NCBI GenBank assembly: GCA_026391945.1
Contig: JAPLDA010000065.1
Location: 1-36,779 of the forward strand
Length of the DNA: 36,779 nucleotides
Source of the DNA: Bacteroidota bacterium
Lineage (GTDB): Bacteria > Bacteroidota > Bacteroidia > AKYH767-A > 2013-40CM-41-45
Direction: 5' to 3'
Part shown: piece after piece, positions 1-8,102 of the stretch
Layout of the letters: the number at the start of each line of letters is the position of its first letter
How positions within the stretch are numbered: the first letter of the stretch is position 1
Translations under genes and position numbers: made by a program
Notes under the pieces: generated by a model
Database searches by the model: none
What the model saw: the letters and a program-made list of their open reading frames with translations, nothing else
Told to the model about the DNA's origin: nothing

Positions 1-2330
1 GAATAATTTCCTGCCGTTGAAACCGTAATTGCCTGTGCGGTTGCGCCAGTCGACCATAAATAACTGTTCGCTGAACTCGATGTCAATGTCACACTTCCTC
101 CCTGGCAAATTGATGTACTTCCGCTTGGTGTAATAACAGGTGTTGGAGGATTGGCATTTACGGTAACTGTTGTCACTGCCGATGTTGCTGAACAACCTGA
201 TGCATTCGTTACCGTTACTGAATAACTTCCCGCTGTCGATACTGTAATTGCCTGTGTGGTTGCACCAGTCGACCAAAGATAACTTGTCGCTACGTTTGAG
301 GTAAGTGTTACGCTGTTACCGGTACATATCGACGTACTGCCGCTGGTCGAAATTATCGGCGTTGCTGGATTTGCATTCACAGTAACTATGGTGGCTGCTG
401 ATATGGCTGTACACCCTGATGCATTCGATACCGTTACAGTATAACTTCCTGTTGTTGTTGCAGAAATGGACTGGGTAGTAGCACCGGTCGACCATGAATA
501 ACTCGTAGCAGCACTTGAAGTCAGCGTCACACTTCCGCCCTGGCAGAAAGTTGTGCTTCCGCCAGCGGTGATCGTTGGTGTTGAAGGATTGGCATTCACC
601 GTAACGGTTGTTGTTGCTGAAGTGGCTGAACATCCCGCAGCATTCGTCACTGTCACTGAATAACTCCCCGCTGATGATACCGTGATAGCTTGTGTTGTCG
701 CACCCGTCGACCATAAATAGCTGGTCGCAGCACTGGAAGTCAACGTAACACTTCCGCCCTGGCAAAGGGATGTACTGCCGCCGGCTGTAATGGTTGGTGT
801 TGCCGGGTTTGCATTTACTGTAACGGTCGTTGATGCCGATGTGGATGAACATCCTGCGGCATTTGTTACAGTCACTGAATAACTTCCCGCAGTTGACACA
901 GTGATCGCCTGGGTGGTCGCTCCGGTCGACCATAAATAACTGGTCGCAGCACTTGAAGTCAGTGTTACACTTCCTCCTTGACAAAAAGTAGTGCTTCCTC
1001 CTGCTGTAATCGTTGGTGTTGCAGGATTAGAATTTACTGTAACGGTCGTTGATGCCGATGTCGCTGAACATCCCGCAGCATTGGTTACCGTTACTGAATA
1101 ACTTCCCGCAGTTGATACAGTGATCGCCTGTGTGGTTGCTCCGGTCGACCATAAATAACTCGTTGCTGCACTCGATGTCAATGTTACACTTCCTCCTTGA
1201 CAAAAAGTAGTGCTTCCTCCCGCTGTAATCGTTGGGGTTGATGGATTGGCATTCACCGCAACTGTAGTTGACGCCGATGTCGCTGAACATCCCGATGCAT
1301 TCGTTACAGTCACTGAATAACTTCCTGCTGTCGATACAGTAATCGCCTGAGTAGTTGCTCCGGTCGACCATAAATAACTCGTTGCTGCACTCGATGTCAA
1401 TGATACACTTCCTCCCTGACAGAGCGAAGTGCTTCCTCCTGCTGTGATAATTGGTGTTGCCGGATTAGCATTCACTGTAACTGTTGTTGTTGTCGATGTG
1501 GCTGAACATCCTGATGCATTCGATACCGTCACTGAATAACTTCCTGCAGTTGATGCAGTAATCGCCTGTGTCGTCGCTCCGGTCGACCATAAATAACTCG
1601 TCGCAACACTTGAAGTCAAAGTCACACTTCCACCCTGACAGAATGTTGTGCTTCCACCGGCTGTGATCGTTGGAGTTGCCGGATTAGCATTCACTGTTAC
1701 TGTTGTGGTTGCTGATGTTGCCGAACAGCCTGATGCATTCGTCACCGTTACTGAATAACTTCCTGCTGTCGAAACTGTGATGGCCTGCGTAGTGGCTCCG
1801 GTCGACCATAAATAACTTGTCGCAACACTTGAAGTCAGCGTCACACTTCCGCCCTGGCAAAGAGTAGTGCTCCCGCCTGGTGTAATAACCGGTATTGAAG
1901 GATTTGAATTTACAGTTACGGTGGTCGGTAAAGAGGTGGCTGTACAGCCTGATGCATTGGAAACAGTCACCGTATAATTTCCGGAAGCAGAAACCGCAAT
2001 GGCTTGCGTGGTTGCGCCGTTCGACCATAAATAACTTGTCGCAACACTCGATGTCAGTGTCACGCTTCCGCCCTGGCAAAACGTGGTGCTTCCACCTGCC
2101 GTGATGGTTGGCGTAGCCGGATTGGCATTCATGGTGACGGTTGTAGGTAATGAAGTGGCTGAACATCCACCGGAATTGGTTACCGCTACGGTGTAACTTC
2201 CCGCTGTTGAAACGGAGATCGCCTGGGTAGTTGCTCCAGTCGACCATAAATAACTGGTCGCTGCGCTTGATGTCAGTGTTACACTTCCTCCCGGGCACAA
2301 TGCGGTGCTGCCTCCTGCTGTTATAGTCGG
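1..2330 (-). repeat. Tandem array of 219-bp (73-aa) Ig-like units, at least 11 copies
   Basis: The conserved block around GTCGACCATAAATAACT (coding for SYLWS) begins at 51, 270, 489, 708, 927, 1146, 1365, 1584, 1803, 2022 and 2241, an invariant spacing of 219 bp. The period keeps the reading frame (73 codons), and no copy has an insertion or deletion relative to the others. The array continues past the left edge. Neighbouring copies share long identical blocks at the DNA level. Confidence 0.96.
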
Positions 2331-3734
2331 CTTGGCAAGTATACACTGACCTAATTTTGCAACAAACACATCGTTTGATCCGCCGGTTCCGAAAGTGGTC
2401 GTTCCAAAGGTGATGCTGCTGCTGGCGAAGTAACCGGTTACATAAACATTTCCGAAAGCATCAACATTGATTCCCTGTCCTCCATCCAGATCGGTTCCGC
2501 CCGCACTTTTCCCAAACGAAAGCGTACCGCTTGAATCAAATTTTGCAACAAAAATATCGTACATGCCTGCATTGTGGAGAACCACATTATCGAAGGTAAT
2601 CGAGTCGGTCATAAAATTCCCCGTTACGTATACACTCCGGTCAGTATCATAAGAAACATCATAACCATAACCGTAACCATCCACTGCACCTTTGGCCCAC
2701 TGTATGTTTCCAAGCGCATCAAATTTAACGAGAAAGACTCCCTGGTTATTCAAGGTTGTACTTCCGAACGTGATGGAAGCACCGGAAAAACTGCCGGTCA
2801 CGTATTCATGACCTGCACCGTCGGTGGTAATACCATAAGCATATCCAAAACCGCTGGTGGCACTTTTTGCCCACAACACATTTCCTGAAGGATCATACTT
2901 GGCGATATACATTCCTTTGTTATAAAGTGTGGTAGCACCAAACATGATTGAATCGCTCAGGAAACTTCCCGTCATGTAAGCATTTCCGCTGGCATCGGTT
3001 GAAATTCCATTGCTGTAATCATAGCTGTTGCCGCCGGCTCTTTTTGCCCACAACACATTTCCGGAAGAATCATACTTCGCTATAAAAACATCATTCAAAC
3101 CTGAGTTCGTCAAGGTGGTGGCTCCAAAAATAGTGGTTGCACCATCAAAATATCCTGTGATAAAAATATTACTTGAAGCATCCGTTGCAATATCATACGC
3201 CTCTTCGTTAGTCACTGAACTGCCCGCCTTTCTCACCCACTTTACCGTACCGGCGGAATCATATTTTGCAACGAAAACGTCCAGGTTTCCTCCGCTGTTC
3301 AGGGTGAAAGCGCCAAACGTCGCTACCCGGCTCATGTAGCTTCCTGTGATGAATACATTATACCTGGAATCAACTGTTATCCCGTATGAATAATCATAAT
3401 CCGTTCCTCCTGCACGTTTGGCCCAGATGACACTTCCTGCGGAATTATATTTTACGATAAAAATATCCGGTGAATTATCCGATGTATCATTGAATAACGT
3501 GATGCTTCCGAATTTAATACTGTCGCTCTGAAAATATCCTGTCACATATACATTTCCAGCAGCATCCGTAGCAACATTGTTGCCCTGGTCGTTGGTGGTT
3601 CCGCCGGCACGTTTCGCCCAGGTCCAATTCTGAGCAGATGCCGGAAGTGAATGCAACAACAGAAACAGTATTGCAGGAAGCAACAATCTGAATACCCGGA
3701 ATACAACTGATTTTTTTTTGGTAAATACCATCAT
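1..3734 (-). CDS. Giant secreted SBBP/Ig-like repeat protein (C-terminus beyond window)
   Basis: The frame stays open from an ATG at 3734 (a second ATG is at 3731) to the left edge, 1244 codons, with no stop. The N-terminus is a lysine-rich stretch, a leucine-rich core and ASA-Q, a good Sec signal peptide. It is followed by seven SBBP-type repeats of about 55-60 residues (pattern GN-VYVTG-F ... FG-TTL ... DVFVAKYDSSGNVLWAKRAGG-like), consistent with a seven-bladed beta-propeller. From about residue 469 onward there are Ig-like repeats of exactly 73 residues, each with a LCQGGSVTL start, a SYLWSTGATTQ core and an ASGC-SATS end, giving two conserved cysteines per unit. Such proteins in Bacteroidota are usually surface adhesins exported by the type IX system, whose C-terminal signal would lie outside the window; that part is inference. 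No partner gene is visible. Sure of the gene, unsure of its role. Confidence 0.9.
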   Translation of the reverse strand, partial: MMVFTKKKSVVFRVFRLLLPAILFLLLHSLPASAQNWTWAKRAGGTTNDQGNNVATDAAGNVYVTGYFQSDSIKFGSITLFNDTSDNSPDIFIVKYNSAGSVIWAKRAGGTDYDYSYGITVDSRYNVFITGSYMSRVATFGAFTLNSGGNLDVFVAKYDSAGTVKWVRKAGSSVTNEEAYDIATDASSNIFITGYFDGATTIFGATTLTNSGLNDVFIAKYDSSGNVLWAKRAGGNSYDYSNGISTDASGNAYMTGSFLSDSIMFGATTLYNKGMYIAKYDPSGNVLWAKSATSGFGYAYGITTDGAGHEYVTGSFSGASITFGSTTLNNQGVFLVKFDALGNIQWAKGAVDGYGYGYDVSYDTDRSVYVTGNFMTDSITFDNVVLHNAGMYDIFVAKFDSSGTLSFGKSAGGTDLDGGQGINVDAFGNVYVTGYFASSSITFGTTTFGTGGSNDVFVAKLGQCILAKPTITAGGSTALCPGGSVTLTSSAATSYLWSTGATTQAISVSTAGSYTVAVTNSGGCSATSLPTTVTMNANPATPTITAGGSTTFCQGGSVTLTSSVATSYLWSNGATTQAIAVSASGNYTVTVSNASGCTATSLPTTVTVNSNPSIPVITPGGSTTLCQGGSVTLTSSVATSYLWSTGATTQAITVSTAGSYSVTVTNASGCSATSATTTVTVNANPATPTITAGGSTTFCQGGSVTLTSSVATSYLWSTGATTQAITASTAGSYSVTVSNASGCSATSTTTTVTVNANPATPIITAGGSTSLCQGGSVSLTSSAATSYLWSTGATTQAITVSTAGSYSVTVTNASGCSATSASTTVAVNANPSTPTITAGGSTTFCQGGSVTLTSSAATSYLWSTGATTQAITVSTAGSYSVTVTNAAGCSATSASTTVTVNSNPATPTITAGGSTTFCQGGSVTLTSSAATSYLWSTGATTQAITVSTAGSYSVTVTNAAGCSSTSASTTVTVNANPATPTITAGGSTSLCQGGSVTLTSSAATSYLWSTGATTQAITVSSAGSYSVTVTNAAGCSATSATTTVTVNANPSTPTITAGGSTTFCQGGSVTLTSSAATSYSWSTGATTQSISATTTGSYTVTVSNASGCTAISAATIVTVNANPATPIISTSGSTSICTGNSVTLTSNVATSYLWSTGATTQAITVSTAGSYSVTVTNASGCSATSAVTTVTVNANPPTPVITPSGSTSICQGGSVTLTSSSANSYLWSTGATAQAITVSTAGNY

Positions 3735-4189
3735 AATAAAAGTCTTTCTGACTTAAGTTTTTGTTTGGATTGGTTAATCCGTCGTTAATAAATCAAGGGA
3801 ATACAAGCCGAAGATAAGAATTTATTTTGTTCTCCGTATGAATAATGACTGAAAAAACCGAAGTCCCTTCGGGTTGATAAAAGGAGCAGCCATTTAAACA
3901 TTTTTGGAATGACAATCCGGATAGTACATCCTTACCAAATCCGCCATTTGTCCGCCTTTCATAACGTTCTCTTAAACCTGGTCATTAATCAGGGAAAGTG
4001 AAGCAACCCTGATGAAAAATTATTCCTAAAAAGCAATCCTGTTTAAACAGGGTTTGGTGTTCTTAAGATTCTCCTTCAAAAGAAAAAAAATCATCAACGA
4101 GGATTTCATCCCGATATCTTTTTTCATAAGTAACAAGAAATCCCGGCAACGCAATCGCTCTTATTAATTATCTTAGCCGGCGTTTTGTA
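3735..4189. other. Gene-free upstream region
   Basis: There is no credible coding frame and no RNA gene that I recognise. It should hold the promoter of the giant minus-strand gene: TATCTTCG at 3817-3810 is one mismatch from the Bacteroidota -7 box TAnnTTTG, but no matching -33 TTG is seen. Toward thrS, TATCTTAG at 4169-4176 is also one mismatch away; if used, the repeat arrays at 4190-4418 would be transcribed as the thrS leader. Both promoter calls are weak. Confidence 0.4.
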
Positions 4190-4294
4190 AATTACGAATT
4201 ACGAATTACGAATTACGAATTACGAATTACGAATTAAGAATTAAGAATTAAGAATTAAGAATTAAGAATTAAGAATTGAGAATTGAGAATTGAG
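4190..4294. repeat. Heptamer microsatellite, 15 copies in three homogeneous blocks
   Basis: Fifteen contiguous 7-mers without interruption: six AATTACG (4190-4231), six AATTAAG (4232-4273) and three AATTGAG (4274-4294). The variants are blocked rather than mixed, as expected from replication slippage spreading single-base variants. It is non-coding and lies between the divergent giant gene and thrS. Confidence 0.97.
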
Positions 4295-4346
4295 AAAAAT
4301 AACTAAAATTCAAAAAGTCACGATCCCAATCACCTGTTCTCTCAAA

Positions 4347-4418
4347 CACTTACGCACTTAAACACTTACGCACTCAGACACTTAAACACTTACTCACTTA
4401 AACACTTTCCCACTCAAT
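4347..4418 (+). repeat. Octamer array CACTNNNN x9 just upstream of thrS
   Basis: Nine contiguous 8-mers begin with CACT: TACG, TAAA, TACG, CAGA, TAAA, TACT, TAAA, TTCC and CAAT as successive tails. A degenerate CTCTCAAA precedes them at 4339-4346. The array ends 13 bp before the thrS ATG and has almost no G on the plus strand, so as RNA it would be an unstructured leader. Confidence 0.93.
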
Positions 4419-4431
4419 AACTAACCAACCA

Positions 4432-6372
4432 ATGAAGATTACTTTTCCGGATAAAAATGTCAGGGAATATCCTGAAGGAACCACTGCTCTTGAAATTGCC
4501 AAAAGCATCAGCGAAGGACTGGCAAGAAATGTTCTCTCGGCAAAAATCAACGGTGAAGTGTGGGATGCAACACGTCCCATTCTGAAAGATGCTGCCATTG
4601 AATTACTCACCTGGGATACTACCGAAGGCAAATCAACCATGTGGCACAGTTCTGCTCACCTGATGGCTGAAGCTCTTGAGTTCTTTTACCCGGGAGTGAA
4701 ATTCGGCATCGGCCCGCCGGTGGATCATGGATTTTATTACGATGTGGACCTGGGCGACAACACCATTTCTTCAGAAGACTTCAAAAAGATTGAAGACAAA
4801 ATGCTCGAACTTGCCAGGAAGAGCAACAAGTACATCAGAAAGGAAGTTCCGAAGAAAGAAGCCATCGAATTCTTCACTGAGAAAAATGATCAGTATAAAC
4901 TGGATCTTTTGCAGGACCTGGAAGACGGCACCATCACTTTTTACCAGCAGGGAAATTTTACCGATCTCTGCCGCGGTCCGCACATTCCTGATACCGGTTT
5001 CATCAAAGCCATCAAACTGATGAACATTGCCGGGGCTTACTGGCGCGGCGATGAAAAGAACAAACAGCTCACCCGTATTTACGGAATCACCTTCCCGAAA
5101 AAATCCCAGCTGGATGAATACCTCGTTATGCTCGAGGAAGCGAAGAAACGTGATCACCGGAAAATCGGAAAGGAACTGGAGATCTTTACCTTCGATGACG
5201 ATGTGGGTCCCGGGCTTCCACTGTGGTTACCAAACGGAGCGGTGTTGATTGAAGAACTGGAACGGCTTGCCAAGAAAACGGAACAGGCGGCAGGATACGT
5301 TCGTGTGCGCACTCCGCACATTGCAAAAGAATCGATGTACCTCACCAGCGGACATCTGCCTTATTACAAGGAAAGCATGTTTCCGCCGATGGAATTTGAT
5401 GGTGAGAAATATTACCTCAAGGCGATGAACTGTCCGCATCACCACAAAATTTTCAAAGAACTGAATCCAAGTTACAAGGATCTTCCTGTTCGCCTCGCTG
5501 AATATGGAACCTGTTACCGCTACGAACAGTCGGGAGAATTATTCGGACTGATGCGCGTGCGGCAGTTGCAAATGAACGATGCTCATATTTATTGTACACG
5601 CGAACAGTTTGCTGATGAGTTCAGGGCGGTGAATGATATGTACCTGAAGTATTTTAAAATATTCGGTATTGATAAATACGTCATGCGGTTTTCGACTCAT
5701 GATCCGAAAAAACTCGGGAAGAAATATGTTGACAATTCTGAATTGTGGCTGCAGACTGAAGACATGGTCAGGAATGTCCTTATTGATTCGAACATTCCTT
5801 ATGTGGAAGTTCCTGATGAAGGGGCCTTCTACGGACCTAAGATCGATGTTCAGGTCTGGAGCGCCATCGGGCGTGAGTTTACACTGGCCACCAACCAGGT
5901 CGACTTTGCCATACCGGCACGCTTCGGCCTGACTTTCAGGAATGCAAAAAATGAATTGGAAACACCGATTTGTATTCACCGTGCTCCGCTCGGAACCCAT
6001 GAAAGGTTCATCGGTTTCTTAATTGAACATTTTGCCGGGAACTTCCCGATCTGGATGGCGCCGAAACAGGTGGCCATTTTACCCATCAGCGAGAAGTACA
6101 ATGAGTTTTCAAAAAAACTTTTACAATTATTAATTAATTCCGATATTCGCGGCCTCGTTGACGACAGGGACGAAAAGATAGGCAAGAAGATCCGCGATGC
6201 TGAGTTAAAAAAGATTCCTTACATGCTGATTATCGGGGAAAAAGAGCAGGCGGAAAACAAAGTCTCAGTAAGAAAACACGGCAGCGGAGATATAGGAACT
6301 TTGAGTTTAAAAGAATTCACTGAACTTATTCAAAAGGAGATAGATACAATACTCAATCCAAGTAATAATTAA
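4432..6372 (+). CDS. thrS: Threonine--tRNA ligase
   Basis: Charges tRNA-Thr with threonine in the cytoplasm; full length at 646 residues. Domain order is canonical: TGS domain (1-62), the second additional (editing) domain with H72-x3-H76 and C180-RGPH184 that clears mischarged serine, the class II catalytic core (about 250-540) and the C-terminal anticodon-binding domain. The catalytic zinc ligands are visible as C334, H385 and H516. Motif 2 is RYEQSGELFGLMRVR and motif 3 is HRAPLGTHERF. The ATG at 4432 is the first in frame and begins the conserved MKITFPD. No Shine-Dalgarno sequence precedes it; an octamer repeat array does. It heads a thrS-infC-rpmI-rplT operon, the same order as in many bacteria, and infC begins only 20 bp after its stop. 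Confidence 0.98.
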   Translation: MKITFPDKNVREYPEGTTALEIAKSISEGLARNVLSAKINGEVWDATRPILKDAAIELLTWDTTEGKSTMWHSSAHLMAEALEFFYPGVKFGIGPPVDHGFYYDVDLGDNTISSEDFKKIEDKMLELARKSNKYIRKEVPKKEAIEFFTEKNDQYKLDLLQDLEDGTITFYQQGNFTDLCRGPHIPDTGFIKAIKLMNIAGAYWRGDEKNKQLTRIYGITFPKKSQLDEYLVMLEEAKKRDHRKIGKELEIFTFDDDVGPGLPLWLPNGAVLIEELERLAKKTEQAAGYVRVRTPHIAKESMYLTSGHLPYYKESMFPPMEFDGEKYYLKAMNCPHHHKIFKELNPSYKDLPVRLAEYGTCYRYEQSGELFGLMRVRQLQMNDAHIYCTREQFADEFRAVNDMYLKYFKIFGIDKYVMRFSTHDPKKLGKKYVDNSELWLQTEDMVRNVLIDSNIPYVEVPDEGAFYGPKIDVQVWSAIGREFTLATNQVDFAIPARFGLTFRNAKNELETPICIHRAPLGTHERFIGFLIEHFAGNFPIWMAPKQVAILPISEKYNEFSKKLLQLLINSDIRGLVDDRDEKIGKKIRDAELKKIPYMLIIGEKEQAENKVSVRKHGSGDIGTLSLKEFTELIQKEIDTILNPSNN

Positions 6373-6380
6373 CCAGTAAA

Positions 6381-6395
6381 AAGGAGGACCACATA
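6381..6395 (+). promoter_or_regulatory. Strong SD plus AUA initiation site of infC
   Basis: AAGGAGG at 6381-6387 is followed by 5 nt and then ATA at 6393-6395, in frame with infC. This is the only clear Shine-Dalgarno sequence before a gene in the window. Rare AUU/AUA-type starts on infC are known to let IF3 repress its own translation by rejecting non-AUG starts; that the same control works here is inference. Confidence 0.85.
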
Positions 6396-7004
6396 GCTAC
6401 TTTTAGAAAAAAAACTTCTTCCACCACATTTTCTTCGAGGCCACGACCTTATAACCCGAATTACCGCAATCCGAGGTTCATTAAAAAAGAAGACGAGCAT
6501 AAGATCAATGATAAGATCCGCGCTCCGAAAGTCAGGTTGGTTGGCGAAAACATTCAGTCTGACGTTTACCCGCTCGAAGAAGCGCTCAGGATTGCGGCGG
6601 AAATCGGTGTTGATCTCGTCGAAATTGTTCCGACTGCTGATCCGCCGGTTTGCAAAGTAATCGATTACCAGAAGTTTCTGTACGAGAAAAAGAAGAAAGA
6701 AAAAGAGCTGAAATCCAAACAGGGAAAACAGGTCATCAAGGAAATTCGTTTCGGTCCGCATACCGATGAGCATGACTTCAACTTTAAAGTGAAACATGCC
6801 ATGAACTTCCTCGAAGACGGAAACAAAGTAAAAGCATTCGTTCATTTCAAAGGTCGTTCAATTGCTTACAAAGAAAAAGGAGAAATCATCCTCCTGAAAT
6901 TTGCACAGGAATTAGCCGAATACGGAAAAGTGGAACTGATGCCGAAGTTAGAAGGGAACCGGATGTTCTTACACCTCGCTCCCCTGCCGAAGAAAAAACA
7001 TTGA
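6393..7004 (+). CDS. infC: Translation initiation factor IF-3 (AUA start)
   Basis: Binds the 30S subunit, keeps it apart from 50S and checks initiator tRNA and start codon. The protein is 203 residues when read from ATA at 6393. The N-domain (NDKIRAPKVRLVGEN ... VDLVEIVPTADPPVCKVIDYQKF) is followed by a lysine/glutamate linker helix and the C-domain (KEIRFGPHTDEHDF ... GKVELMPKLEGNRMF). There is no ATG in frame between the thrS stop and the conserved NDKIR block. A TTG at 6537 would cut away conserved N-domain sequence, so the ATA with its SD is the best start. The extra N-terminal tail (ATFRKKTSSTTFSSRPRP) is basic and low-complexity. It is co-transcribed with thrS and followed by L35 and L20 genes. 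Confidence 0.95.
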   Translation: MATFRKKTSSTTFSSRPRPYNPNYRNPRFIKKEDEHKINDKIRAPKVRLVGENIQSDVYPLEEALRIAAEIGVDLVEIVPTADPPVCKVIDYQKFLYEKKKKEKELKSKQGKQVIKEIRFGPHTDEHDFNFKVKHAMNFLEDGNKVKAFVHFKGRSIAYKEKGEIILLKFAQELAEYGKVELMPKLEGNRMFLHLAPLPKKKH

Positions 7005-7064
7005 TTGGAGATGTGAGAATCAAGAATAGGGATAACAGCCTGCTCAATAACCGAATCAACTCAT

Positions 7065-7093
7065 TTGACTAAGTAAATTATGTTGACTAAGTA
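7065..7093. repeat. Short 18-bp period repeat between infC and rpmI
   Basis: TTGACTAAGTA occurs at 7065-7075 and again at 7083-7093, period 18. The 15-mer at 7065-7079 (TTGACTAAGTAAATT) recurs as its reverse complement at 15209-15223, so it belongs to the dispersed intergenic word family described in the findings. Confidence 0.8.
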
Positions 7094-7136
7094 GATTAAG
7101 AAAATAAAAAACAAAACAAGAAATACCATATATCCC

Positions 7137-7334
7137 ATGCCAAAGACGAAAACACACTCCAGCGCCAAGAAGAGATTCAAAGTAACAGGAACAGGAAAAG
7201 TGAAAAGAAAACATGCTTACAAAAGCCATATCCTGACTAAGAAAACAACCAAGCAGAAACGCAACCTTACTCATTCCGGAATTGTTTCTACCGCCGATAT
7301 GAACAGGGTTGAAAAAATGCTTGTGTTGAAATAG
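7137..7334 (+). CDS. rpmI: 50S ribosomal protein bL35
   Basis: 65 residues, the usual size for bL35, a small basic protein of the large ribosomal subunit. It begins [20 protein letters not shown] and carries the [14 protein letters not shown] block typical of the family. It lies between infC and rplT in the conserved order. No Shine-Dalgarno sequence precedes the ATG. Confidence 0.98.
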   Translation: MPKTKTHSSAKKRFKVTGTGKVKRKHAYKSHILTKKTTKQKRNLTHSGIVSTADMNRVEKMLVLK

Positions 7335-7442
7335 TCTGTGGTCATTTCAATCATTCACCTGAAATAAATAGGCGAAACTTAATTATCAAATCAGTACACA
7401 GTTAACAGTCCAATTCACTAACCAGACAAAAAGCAACTAAGA

Positions 7443-7468
7443 TTCCGAATCACTTCGGAACGCTTCCG
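7443..7468 (+). promoter_or_regulatory. Mutually exclusive hairpins in the rplT leader
   Basis: TTCCGAA (7443-7449) can pair with TTCGGAA (7454-7460) around a TCAC loop, a perfect 7-bp stem. The same right arm can instead form CGGAA (7456-7460) with TTCCG (7464-7468) around CGC. The two cannot coexist. The element ends 19 nt before the rplT ATG. L20 is known to repress its own operon through mRNA structures in E. coli and Bacillus; a link here is only inference. Confidence 0.5.
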
Positions 7469-7487
7469 TCAAAAAACCGAATCCAAC

Positions 7488-7832
7488 ATGCCTCGTTCAG
7501 TCAATGCTGTCGCCTCCAGGGCACGCAGAAAAAAAATGTTCAAGCTCGCCAAAGGTTACTGGGGCGCGAGAGGTAACGTATTAACCGTTGCCAAGAACAC
7601 CGTAGAAAAAGGTCTCGGCTATGCTTACCGCGACCGTAAAACCAAAAAAAGAAATTTCCGTTCGTTGTGGATCCAGCGTATCAACGCAGGCGCGCGCGAA
7701 CATGGAATGAGCTATTCTGAAATGATGGGAAAGATTCATGCGAAGAACCTCGGCATCAACCGTAAAACGTTGGCTGATCTTGCCATGAATCATCCTGATG
7801 CATTCAAAGCGATAGTTGATTCTATTAAATAA
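7488..7832 (+). CDS. rplT: 50S ribosomal protein bL20
   Basis: 114 residues, the normal length. bL20 binds 23S rRNA early in large-subunit assembly and in several bacteria also represses its own mRNA. The N-terminus [20 protein letters not shown] and the long basic helix with [29 protein letters not shown]-type sequence are diagnostic; the globular C-domain ([18 protein letters not shown]-like, ending [14 protein letters not shown]) is complete. It is the last gene of the thrS operon; a strong terminator follows 30 bp after the stop, and a possible switch hairpin lies upstream. Confidence 0.98.
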   Translation: MPRSVNAVASRARRKKMFKLAKGYWGARGNVLTVAKNTVEKGLGYAYRDRKTKKRNFRSLWIQRINAGAREHGMSYSEMMGKIHAKNLGINRKTLADLAMNHPDAFKAIVDSIK

Positions 7833-7862
7833 CTACGCCATAGTTTTTAGCGAATCAATCTC

Positions 7863-7894
7863 AAGGGAATTCCGGAAACGGGATTCCTTTTTTT
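7863..7894 (+). terminator. Rho-independent terminator of the thrS-rplT operon
   Basis: GGAATTCCG (7866-7874) pairs with CGGGATTCC (7879-7887), nine pairs with a single G-U, around a GAAA tetraloop, followed at once by seven T. Confidence 0.92.
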
Positions 7895-8010
7895 ATTTTC
7901 TTTCATCTCTGACTAAACCATTGCGGATTGGTGATTGCGGATGTTCGTGCCGTCGAGTGTTTGAAGCAATCAAAAACTTTTTTGTACTGAAGGTGAAACA
8001 TCCCACCTAA

Positions 8011-8030
8011 CTCAATCAACCCAATCAACT
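8011..8030. repeat. Intergenic CTCAATCAAC / CCAATCAACT words
   Basis: CTCAATCAAC (8011-8020) is followed by CCAATCAACT (8021-8030). The first word is the same 10-mer that is repeated at 15231 and 15249. It is non-coding and lies in the 270-bp gap between rplT and the membrane protein gene, where I see nothing else except the terminator and the promoter box. Confidence 0.6.
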
Positions 8031-8087
8031 TTTTAATGATGAAAGGAAAGCCACCTTACCCGACACCCACCGTTTCCCAATTAATTT

Positions 8088-8095
8088 TTACTTTG
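8088..8095 (+). promoter_or_regulatory. Candidate -7 box (TTACTTTG)
   Basis: One mismatch from TAnnTTTG and only 7 nt before the ATG at 8103, so any transcript would have a leader of a few bases at most. No convincing -33 element was seen. Confidence 0.4.
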
Positions 8096-8102
8096 CATCC
8101 TG

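Noticed and set aside
316-2346. Minus-strand reading frames of 222, 114 and 220 codons rich in C, N, R and S
   Set aside because: They are out-of-frame readings of the 219-bp repeat array. The true frame is fixed by the signal peptide at 3734 and by constant phase of the SYLWS codons (highest base always 2 modulo 3).
1-3734. Possible frameshift splitting the giant gene into smaller genes
   Set aside because: The phase at 3734, 2246 and 56 is identical and the translation stays SBBP or Ig-like throughout, so there is no net shift.
4190-4418. CRISPR-like array
   Set aside because: Units are 7 and 8 bp with no spacers, and no cas gene is in the window.
4771-5157. Long antisense frames inside thrS, dnaK, gdhA and other genes
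   Set aside because: They overlap strongly supported genes, lack recognisable domains and follow from codon bias of the sense strand.
6537-7004. infC starting at TTG 6537
   Set aside because: It would remove the conserved NDKIRAPKVR part of the N-domain; the ATA at 6393 with an SD explains the full protein.
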